A stretch of DNA of 12,786 nt from Lachnospiraceae bacterium (lineage in GTDB: Bacteria > Bacillota_A > Clostridia > Lachnospirales > Lachnospiraceae), in NCBI GenBank assembly GCA_003446335.1, contig DMAZ01000015.1, forward strand, positions 1-12,786, in the 5' to 3' direction. A model generated the notes under the pieces. The model had not been told where the DNA came from and did no database searches. It saw only the letters and a program-made list of their open reading frames with translations. The position numbers and the translations under genes were made by a program. Shown here piece after piece: positions 7,801-12,786 of this stretch; position 1 is the stretch's first letter; each line of letters opens with the position of its first letter.

Positions 7801-8760
7801 ATGAACAGAGTACTGATTGATGATTTTTTAACACATGACCTGCACACGTGTGTGATTTCCGGTCATGTGAATCCGGACGGAGACTGTGTGGGATCCGTTT
7901 CCGCCCTTTACCTGTACATAAGGAAGTATTTTCCGGAAATCGATGTAAGGTTTTACATTGAACGACCGAAGGATGCGCTCATGTTCCTGCCGATCCTCAG
8001 AGAGGCTCTTTTCGAATATGAAGAGTCTGAACAGCCGGACCTCTTTATTACATGCGACGTCAGTTCGCTGGATCGGATCGGCGTTGTTCCGGAATTGTTC
8101 AAAAAGGCAAAACGTACTCTTTGTGTCGATCATCATGTGAGCAACCCGGGATTTGCGGACGATAATATCATCGATCCGGATGCCAGCTCCTGCGCGGAAG
8201 TGCTCTTCTACTGCATGGATGAGAGTAAGATCGACACGGAGATCGCGGAGGCACTTTATACAGGGATCGTACATGATTCCGGAGTCTTTCAGTATTCCAA
8301 TACCCGTCCCGAGACGATGGAAGCAGCTGCTGCCCTTATGCGAAGAGGCATAAACTTCTGCGATATTATTGAGAACTCATTCAATATAAGGACTTATGTT
8401 CAGAACCGTGTGATGGGATATGTCCTTTCGCGCAGCAGACAGTATTCAGAAGGGAAGATCGTCGCCGGAAGTATCACTCTGGATGAGATGGCGGCGTACG
8501 GAGCTGATAAAAAAGATCTGGATATGATAGTCTCACAGCTGAGACTGACCCGGGGGGCTGAAGCTGCGGTCTTTATTTATCAGACGGGAACGGATGAATT
8601 CAAGGTTTCGCTCAGAAGCAACACATATCTTGATGTAGCGGAAGCTGCCGCTTTATTCGGCGGAGGCGGTCACGTGCGGGCTGCAGGCTTTACAGCTGCC
8701 GGGGATGAGGGTTTCGTGGAAAAAAAGATAATTGAAGTGTTGAAGGCCCGTCTCAGGTAA
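7801..8760 (+). CDS. nrnA: DHH-DHHA1 bifunctional oligoribonuclease/pAp phosphatase NrnA
   Basis: NrnA degrades short RNA oligomers to mononucleotides and can dephosphorylate 3'-phosphoadenosine 5'-phosphate, finishing RNA turnover in bacteria without Orn. The 319 residues carry the metal-binding DHH domain: SGHVNPDGDCVGS at 20-32, CDVSSLDRIG with D86, the DHH triad at 110-112, and GIVHDSGVFQYSN with D159. The C-terminal DHHA1 substrate domain has FGGGGHVRAAGF, with GGGGH at 287-291. The ribosome binding site before ATG 7801 is weak (GGAA at 7791-7794; a better AAGGA at 7782-7786 is 14 nt away), so translation may depend on ribosomes arriving from rbfA. Its place between rbfA and truB is common in Clostridia. 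A terminator-like hairpin follows its stop directly. Confidence 0.94.
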   Translation: MNRVLIDDFLTHDLHTCVISGHVNPDGDCVGSVSALYLYIRKYFPEIDVRFYIERPKDALMFLPILREALFEYEESEQPDLFITCDVSSLDRIGVVPELFKKAKRTLCVDHHVSNPGFADDNIIDPDASSCAEVLFYCMDESKIDTEIAEALYTGIVHDSGVFQYSNTRPETMEAAAALMRRGINFCDIIENSFNIRTYVQNRVMGYVLSRSRQYSEGKIVAGSITLDEMAAYGADKKDLDMIVSQLRLTRGAEAAVFIYQTGTDEFKVSLRSNTYLDVAEAAALFGGGGHVRAAGFTAAGDEGFVEKKIIEVLKARLR

Positions 8761-8775
8761 GGATAAGGATTATTT

Positions 8776-8826
8776 ATGCTGTCATGTATTTTGATCGGCC
8801 GGGAGACTGGCTGTGAAAATATATGA
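8776..8826 (+). other. Candidate 16-codon leader peptide across the nrnA-truB terminator
   Basis: ATG 8776 opens the frame MLSCILIGRETGCENI and stops at TGA 8824-8826. AAGGA (8765-8769) lies 6 nt before the ATG, immediately after the nrnA stop, which is good spacing for re-initiation. The frame starts 2 nt before the 5' arm of the terminator and ends inside the 3' arm, so translating it would prevent the hairpin from forming and would deliver ribosomes 23 nt upstream of the truB start. No run of one amino acid suggests a classical amino-acid sensor. Peptide expression is inferred only. Confidence 0.35.
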
Positions 8827-8836
8827 CAGCTTTTTT
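8778..8836 (+). terminator. Intrinsic terminator between nrnA and truB
   Basis: The 15-nt arms at 8778-8792 (GCTGTCATGTATTTT) and 8816-8830 (AAAATATATGACAGC) pair along their whole length with one G-U wobble. The 23-nt apical region can add a CGGCC/GGCTG stem (8796-8800 with 8809-8813). Six T follow directly (8831-8836), giving a canonical terminator. The truB ribosome binding site begins 2 nt later, leaving no room for a downstream promoter. truB and ribF must therefore be reached by read-through, or from a promoter hidden in nrnA. This suggests attenuation rather than a plain operon end. Confidence 0.8.
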
Positions 8837-8837
8837 A

Positions 8838-8843
8838 CGGAGA
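8838..8843 (+). promoter_or_regulatory. Ribosome binding site fixing the truB start
   Basis: CGGAGA (8838-8843) lies 6 nt before ATG 8850. The in-frame ATG at 8823 lies inside the terminator's 3' arm and has no ribosome binding site, so 8850 is the start. Confidence 0.7.
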
Positions 8844-8849
8844 AATCTG

Positions 8850-9764
8850 ATGATAAATGGAGTAGTGGTCGTCCGTAAGGAAAAGGGTATGACATCTTTT
8901 GACGTTGTAGCCAGACTGAGGCGGATATTCGGCCAGAAAAAAATCGGACATACAGGAACACTGGATCCGGATGCAGAAGGTGTCCTTGTCGTGTGTGTCG
9001 GAAAAGCCACAAAACTTGTGGATGATCTCGGTGAAGGTACGAAAACGTATGAGGCGGAGCTTCTTCTTGGGCGCATTACAGACACTCAGGATACTTCAGG
9101 GAAAACGCTTGAAGAACATGAAGTCAGTGTTACCTCTGATGAGGTGAGAGAGGCGATCCTCTCTTTTGCCGGAAGACAGCTTCAGATGCCGCCCATGTAT
9201 TCTGCTATTAAAATTGACGGAAAAAAGCTGGTAGATCTTGCCAGAAAAGGAAAGACCGTAGAGCGGACACCCAGGGAGGTGGAGTTTTCCGACTTCGAAA
9301 TCCTGAGTATTGATCCGCCTCATGCGAAGTTCCGGGTCACCTGCACCAAAGGAGCCTATATTCGTACTCTTTGCGAAGATATCGGGCACAAGCTTGGGTG
9401 TGGGGGATGTATGGCATCCCTGCTTCGAACGAAGGTGGGACGATTTGATCTGGCGGAGGCAAGAACAATTGCCGAACTGAAGGAGATCATGGAAAAAGAA
9501 GATGCGGAAGGAAGGACAGAGTACAGCTTCGTCTATCCGATCAGCTATTTTTTCCCAAATCGTCCGGATGTAAAGGTAACTCCCGGAATCGATAAATCTG
9601 TTTATAACGGGAATCGGTTCTATATGAAGAAGGGGAGGGGATACGGAGCGCCGGATGGGGATGGCGAGGTATGTGTTTATTCGTCAAGAGACGAGTTCAT
9701 CGGTATTTATTACAAAAGAGGGGAAGAATATTCTCTGGTCAGAATGTTCTACAGTCCTTCGTGA
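8850..9764 (+). CDS. truB: tRNA pseudouridine(55) synthase TruB
   Basis: TruB converts U55 in the T loop of elongator tRNAs to pseudouridine and also acts as a tRNA chaperone. The 304 residues start with MINGVVVVRKEKGMTSFDVV, matching the family N-terminus, which together with the ribosome binding site fixes ATG 8850. The catalytic aspartate is D39 in GHTGTLDPDAEGVL (33-46). Further family blocks are KTYEAELLLGRITDTQDTSG, the QMPPMYSAIKIDGKKLVDLARKG block, and TKGAYIRTLCEDIG, followed by a C-terminal PUA-like region (about 245-304). One deviation is that the usual DKPxG near the N-terminus reads RKEKG (9-13). The gene lies 9 nt before ribF, and a strong terminator precedes it, so its expression probably depends on read-through from nrnA. 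Confidence 0.96.
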   Translation: MINGVVVVRKEKGMTSFDVVARLRRIFGQKKIGHTGTLDPDAEGVLVVCVGKATKLVDDLGEGTKTYEAELLLGRITDTQDTSGKTLEEHEVSVTSDEVREAILSFAGRQLQMPPMYSAIKIDGKKLVDLARKGKTVERTPREVEFSDFEILSIDPPHAKFRVTCTKGAYIRTLCEDIGHKLGCGGCMASLLRTKVGRFDLAEARTIAELKEIMEKEDAEGRTEYSFVYPISYFFPNRPDVKVTPGIDKSVYNGNRFYMKKGRGYGAPDGDGEVCVYSSRDEFIGIYYKRGEEYSLVRMFYSPS

Positions 9765-9773
9765 GAGGCTGCC

Positions 9774-10709
9774 ATGTATATAATTAAAGATTCATTTGAT
9801 TTTACTGTTAATCATAATACGGTTATCACTCTTGGAAAGTTCGATGGTGTACACAGGGGGCATCAGGCCCTGATCGACCGTGTATTAAAATACGCCGGTG
9901 AACACCAGAGGATGGGAAAGACCCCGAAGACAGTTGTATTTGCCTTCATGATGAATCATAATATGCTTCTCACTGTGAAAGAAAGGCGGGAACTGCTCAA
10001 AAATGAGGGAGTCGATATTCTCGTGGAATGCCCGTTCGTTCCGCTGATCATAACAATGGAGGCGGAAGATTTCGTTCGGAAGATACTCGTCGAGGAAATG
10101 CAGGCGTGCCATCTGGTAGTCGGGAACGATTATCGTTTCGGATATGGGAGGCATGGAGATGTAGAACTGCTTGAACGACTGGGTCGAAAATTCGGTTATA
10201 CAGTAGAAGTAGTCGATAAGGTAAAGGATGGAGATACGCGTGTCTCCAGTTCAAGAATCAGGGAAGCGCTCAGGACCGGTGATATGGAGACTGTCAACCG
10301 GCTGCTCGGCTATCGGTTTTTTGTGGAAGGATCTGTGATCCACGGCAGAAGGATCGGAAGGACGATCGGATTTCCGACGACCAATCTTATTCCGGACGGT
10401 TCCAAGCTCCTGCCTCCGAATGGTGTGTATTTTTCCAGATGCAGGATCGGAGGGAAGACATACGACGGTGTTACCAATATAGGCACAAAACCGACAGTGG
10501 ACGGACATTTTCTGGGCGTGGAGACCTATCTGTATGACTGTGAGGAAGATGCAGACCTTTACGGAAGAAAACAGCGGATCGAATTACTTCATTTTTCGAG
10601 ACCGGAGCAAAAATTCTCTTCTGTCTCTGAGCTCAGAGAACAGATCACAAAAGACCGCGAGAGCGGAAGGCGTTATTTCGAAGAAAAGATAGTGGAAGGC
10701 AGAAGCTGA
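9774..10709 (+). CDS. ribF: Bifunctional riboflavin kinase/FAD synthetase RibF
   Basis: RibF phosphorylates riboflavin to FMN and adenylates FMN to FAD. The 311 residues have the usual two-domain order. The N-terminal nucleotidyltransferase domain carries GKFDGVHRGHQ (21-31, the HxGH-type ATP site), VVGNDYRFGYGRHGD, and SSSRIREALRTGD. The C-terminal riboflavin kinase domain carries GRTIGFPTTNL, then LLPPNGVY, NIGTKPT, VETYLYD, and DLYGRKQRIELLHFSRPEQKF. AGAGG (9764-9768) sits 5 nt before ATG 9774, overlapping the truB stop region, so the two are probably cotranslated. No FMN riboswitch is seen. It is the last gene before a new promoter, and no clear terminator with a T-tract follows it, so some transcripts may continue into rpsO. 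Confidence 0.96.
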   Translation: MYIIKDSFDFTVNHNTVITLGKFDGVHRGHQALIDRVLKYAGEHQRMGKTPKTVVFAFMMNHNMLLTVKERRELLKNEGVDILVECPFVPLIITMEAEDFVRKILVEEMQACHLVVGNDYRFGYGRHGDVELLERLGRKFGYTVEVVDKVKDGDTRVSSSRIREALRTGDMETVNRLLGYRFFVEGSVIHGRRIGRTIGFPTTNLIPDGSKLLPPNGVYFSRCRIGGKTYDGVTNIGTKPTVDGHFLGVETYLYDCEEDADLYGRKQRIELLHFSRPEQKFSSVSELREQITKDRESGRRYFEEKIVEGRS

Positions 10710-10726
10710 AAAATAGTAAACACAGC

Positions 10727-10756
10727 TTGACGAAAAGTTTTTCGTCATGCTATACT
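10727..10756 (+). promoter_or_regulatory. Promoter of rpsO
   Basis: TTGACG (10727-10732) and TATACT (10751-10756) are 18 bp apart, with TGC just before the -10 (10748-10750) making an extended -10. This near-consensus promoter in the ribF-rpsO gap would start RNA near 10762-10765, giving rpsO a leader of about 105 nt. It shares the TGCTATA core with the rimP promoter. Confidence 0.82.
10728..10747 (+). promoter_or_regulatory. Inverted repeat filling the rpsO promoter spacer (possible operator)
   Basis: TGACGAAAA (10728-10736) and TTTTCGTCA (10739-10747) form a perfect 9-bp dyad around a central GT. It starts within the -35 and runs almost to the TGC of the -10. A dimeric regulator bound here would face the polymerase. 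In read-through RNA from ribF it would form a hairpin, but no T-tract follows, so it is a poor terminator. Confidence 0.4.
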
Positions 10757-10763
10757 AAGTGGC

Positions 10764-10867
10764 GCTGTGAATATATCACAGTATTTACAATCACCCTCAT
10801 CCGGTGTTCGGAATCTCCAACCTTCACTTGATGAGAGGCAGGAATAAGAATTCAGGAGGAAAAACAC
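10764..10867 (+). promoter_or_regulatory. Structured rpsO leader, candidate S15 autoregulatory element
   Basis: The predicted leader opens with a hairpin, CTGTGA (10765-10770) and TCACAG (10776-10781). A second stem pairs CTCATC (10796-10801) with GATGAG (10830-10835) and continues after one mismatch as GGTG (10803-10806) with CACT (10825-10828). This puts a G-U pair (10803/10828) next to a G-C pair (10804/10827), the arrangement S15 reads in 16S rRNA helix 22. TCTCC (10814-10818) in the loop can pair with GGAGG of the Shine-Dalgarno (10855-10859) as a pseudoknot. S15 autoregulation through its leader is known in several bacteria; this structure is hand-folded and unproven. Confidence 0.5.
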
Positions 10868-11134
10868 ATGATTACGAAAGAGCAGAAACAGTCTATCATT
10901 GCAGAGTACGGACGTACAGAGGGCGACACAGGTTCACCGGAGGTTCAGGTAGCGCTCCTCACTTACAATATCAGATCTCTTACAGAGCATATGAAGAAAA
11001 ATCCGAAGGATTTCCACTCTAACAGAGGTCTTCTTAAGATGGTAGGTGCCAGAAGAAGCCTTCTTGCTTATCTTAAGAAGAAAGATATCAACCGTTATCG
11101 TGCACTGATCGAGAGACTCGGACTGAGAAAGTAA
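10868..11134 (+). CDS. rpsO: 30S ribosomal protein S15
   Basis: S15 is a primary binder of the central domain of 16S rRNA and also contacts the 50S subunit in a bridge. The 88-residue product has the normal length and hallmark blocks [61 protein letters not shown] and LGLRK at the end. AGGAGGA (10854-10860) lies 7 nt before ATG 10868, the strongest ribosome binding site of the window. The gene has its own promoter, a structured leader that may mediate autoregulation, and a strong terminator 10 nt after its stop. The rpsO-pnp order is widely conserved. Confidence 0.98.
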   Translation: MITKEQKQSIIAEYGRTEGDTGSPEVQVALLTYNIRSLTEHMKKNPKDFHSNRGLLKMVGARRSLLAYLKKKDINRYRALIERLGLRK

Positions 11135-11144
11135 TGCATTATAT

Positions 11145-11172
11145 GGGGGCAGGGATTCCTGCCCCTGTTTTT
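11145..11172 (+). terminator. Intrinsic terminator after rpsO
   Basis: GGGGCAGG (11146-11153) and CCTGCCCC (11158-11165) form a perfect 8-bp stem with a GATT loop, extendable by a G-U pair (11145/11166), followed by TGTTTTT to 11172. Stem and T-tract are typical of Bacillota terminators. Some read-through into pnp is likely because no clear pnp promoter is seen. Confidence 0.88.
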
Positions 11173-11187
11173 CGCACTTACTACGGT

Positions 11188-11234
11188 TAAAAAATCTCGG
11201 AATCAATTATTTTTATTTTTTAGGCCAATCGGCC
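11188..11234 (+). promoter_or_regulatory. A/T-rich pnp upstream region with small hairpins
   Basis: TAAAAAAT (11188-11195) is complementary to ATTTTTTA (11215-11222), and GGCC-AATC-GGCC (11223-11234) forms a 4-bp hairpin directly before the pnp ribosome binding site (AGGAG 11238-11242). I see no convincing -35/-10 pair; the region may hold a weak promoter or structures that control pnp mRNA. Confidence 0.3.
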
Positions 11235-11246
11235 AGAAGGAGAAGA

Positions 11247-12786
11247 ATGGGAGAATTTAAAAGCTATTCAATGGAACTTGGCGGAAGAACACTTTCAGTT
11301 GACATCGGCCGCGTAGGCAAGCAGGCCAACGGCTGCTGCTTCATGCATTATGGCGACACCGTTGTGCTTTCAACTGCTACTGCTTCAAAGGCACCGAGAG
11401 AAGGGATTGATTTTTTCCCGCTTTCTGTCGAATTTGAGGAGAAAATGTATGCTGTCGGCAAGTTCCCGGGCGGATTCAACAAGCGTGAAGGAAAGGCAAG
11501 CATTCATTCCGTGCTGACCAGCCGTGTAATCGACCGCCCGATGCGTCCGCTGTTCCCGAAAGATTACAGAAATGACGTAACCCTGAACAACCTCGTAATG
11601 TCTGTCGATCCGGAGTGTGATCCGGAAGTTGTCGCGATGCTCGGCTCTGCACTTGCAACGAGTATTTCCGATATTCCTTTCGACGGTCCCTGCGCCATGA
11701 CCCAGCTTGGTCTCGTGGACGGCGAGTTCGTCGTGAACCCGGGCTATGAGCTGAAACACAAGTCGGATCTTGCCCTTACCGTTGCTTCCACAAGAGAAAA
11801 GGTCATCATGATCGAGGCCGGAGCAAATGAAATCTCTGATGAAAAAATGATCGAAGCAATTTATAAATGTGATGAGATCAACAAAGAGATCATTGCCTTC
11901 TTCGATAAGATCATTGCGGAAGTCGGAAAAGAAAAACATGAATACCTGCACTACGAAATCCCGCAGGAACTGAACGACGCTCTTTACGAAGTCTGCCCGC
12001 CGGAAGAAATGGAGAAAGTAGTCTTCACGGATGACAAGCAGACGAGGGAAGCCAACGTAGCGGAAGTTCGTGCTGCATTTGAAGAAAAATACGGTGATAA
12101 TGAAGAGTGGATGGCTCTCATCGGCGATGCACTGTATCAGTACGAGAAGAAAACAGTAAGAAAGATGATCCTTGTCGATCACAAGCGCCCGGATGGCCGT
12201 GAAATCAAGCAGATCCGTCCGCTTGCCGCAGAGATCGATCTTATTCCGAGAGCACACGGCTCTGCCATGTTCACCCGCGGACAGACTCAGATCTGTGATG
12301 TCGTGACGCTGGCTCCTCTTTCCGATGCACAGCGCGTGGAAGGGCTTGATCCGTATGTCACGGAAGCGAGATATATGCATCAATATAATTTCCCGTCCTA
12401 CTCTGTCGGTGAGACAAAGCCGTCCAGAGGACCGGGACGTCGCGAAATCGGTCATGGTGCACTCGCTGAAAAGGCTCTTGTTCCGGTCCTGCCGTCAAGA
12501 GAGGAATTCCCGTATGCGATACGTGCCGTGTCCGAGACATTTGAATCTAACGGATCCACATCTCAGGCTTCGATCTGTGCTTCATCCATGGCTCTTATGG
12601 CAGCCGGTGTACCGATCAAAAAGGCTGTGGCAGGAATTTCATGCGGCCTTGTCACAGGCGAGAAAGACGATGAGTATATCGTTCTTACAGATATTCAGGG
12701 ACTCGAGGACTTCTTCGGTGATATGGACTTTAAGGTTGCCGGAACACATGACGGCATCACGGCGATCCAGATGGATATCAAGATCC
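11247..12786 (+). CDS. pnp: Polyribonucleotide nucleotidyltransferase PNPase (3' partial)
   Basis: PNPase degrades RNA 3' to 5' with phosphate and can add tails in reverse; it acts as a trimer in RNA decay. ATG 11247 (MGEFKSYSMELGGRTLSV) follows AGGAG at 4 nt. The frame stays open to the window end: 513 codons plus one base, of a protein usually near 700. Present are the first RNase PH-like domain (about 1-230, with YGDTVVLSTATA, FPGGFNKREGKAS and SRVIDRPMRPLFP), the helical linker (about 240-320) and most of the catalytic second RNase PH domain with the YSVGETKPSRGPGRREIGHG block and SNGSTSQASIC. The active-site residues D488, D494 and K496 in LEDFFGDMDFK match E. coli D486, D492 and K494 by motif. 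The KH and S1 domains lie beyond the window. Confidence 0.97.
   Translation, partial: MGEFKSYSMELGGRTLSVDIGRVGKQANGCCFMHYGDTVVLSTATASKAPREGIDFFPLSVEFEEKMYAVGKFPGGFNKREGKASIHSVLTSRVIDRPMRPLFPKDYRNDVTLNNLVMSVDPECDPEVVAMLGSALATSISDIPFDGPCAMTQLGLVDGEFVVNPGYELKHKSDLALTVASTREKVIMIEAGANEISDEKMIEAIYKCDEINKEIIAFFDKIIAEVGKEKHEYLHYEIPQELNDALYEVCPPEEMEKVVFTDDKQTREANVAEVRAAFEEKYGDNEEWMALIGDALYQYEKKTVRKMILVDHKRPDGREIKQIRPLAAEIDLIPRAHGSAMFTRGQTQICDVVTLAPLSDAQRVEGLDPYVTEARYMHQYNFPSYSVGETKPSRGPGRREIGHGALAEKALVPVLPSREEFPYAIRAVSETFESNGSTSQASICASSMALMAAGVPIKKAVAGISCGLVTGEKDDEYIVLTDIQGLEDFFGDMDFKVAGTHDGITAIQMDIKI

Noticed and set aside
8823..8849. Upstream in-frame ATG for truB at 8823
   Set aside because: It lies inside the terminator's 3' arm without a ribosome binding site, and the extra nine residues precede the conserved TruB N-terminus.
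10766..10780. CRP-like palindrome TGTGA-N5-TCACA
   Set aside because: The CRP consensus has a 6-base spacer, the site lies at or after the transcription start, and it is better read as an RNA hairpin.
10804..11022. GTG-started 72-codon frame in the rpsO leader
   Set aside because: It overlaps rpsO out of frame, lacks a ribosome binding site and resembles no protein.
11385..12455. A 356-codon open frame on the minus strand
   Set aside because: It lies wholly antisense to pnp, whose + strand product matches PNPase motif by motif. The minus frame has no recognisable domain or ribosome binding site and is a codon-bias shadow.

Overview
The window looks like a chromosomal housekeeping locus of a Gram-positive anaerobe of the Bacillota, class Clostridia, most likely a Lachnospiraceae-type bacterium. 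This rests on gene order (rimP-nusA-rnpM-ylxQ-infB-rbfA-nrnA-truB-ribF-rpsO-pnp, with nrnA between rbfA and truB and no ylxP), on protein texture (for example the FNKREGKAS stretch in PNPase and the long Arg/Gly/Gln-rich IF2 linker), strong AGGAGG-type ribosome binding sites and balanced base composition. All genes are on the + strand. Nothing points to a mobile element, CRISPR array, tRNA or rRNA gene.

Layout. Bases 1-1872 hold the 3' five sixths of a type IIA topoisomerase A subunit (ParC-like). A promoter with an extended -10 (1923-1951) and a hairpin leader (1978-2008) then start the nusA operon: rimP (30S maturation), nusA (elongation factor), rnpM/ylxR, ylxQ (L7Ae-like), infB (IF2), rbfA (30S cold-shock maturation), nrnA (nanoRNase/pAp phosphatase), truB (tRNA psi55) and ribF (FMN/FAD synthesis). 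A second promoter (10727-10756) drives rpsO (S15) through a structured leader of about 105 nt. A strong terminator (11145-11172) follows rpsO, and pnp (PNPase) runs off the right end before its KH and S1 domains.

How it works together. The genes couple transcription elongation, ribosome assembly, translation initiation and RNA turnover: NusA with RimP/RbfA/S15/IF2 on the synthesis side, and RnpM, NrnA and PNPase on the RNA processing and decay side.

The most interesting content is regulatory. Three intrinsic-terminator-like hairpins punctuate the locus: before rimP, between nrnA and truB, and between rpsO and pnp. Each is crossed by an open frame of 15-18 codons. The nrnA-truB case is the best: a 16-codon frame with its own Shine-Dalgarno right after the nrnA stop runs through both arms of a 15-bp terminator, and truB has no room for a promoter downstream of it. 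A 17-of-19-base motif is shared between that terminator and the 5' end of the rpsO leader. NusA's acidic tail overlaps the start of rnpM by 77 nt in another frame, so the overlap encodes RnpM's first CxxC motif. IF2 carries ten tandem 13-residue repeats. All regulatory readings are inferred from sequence alone.
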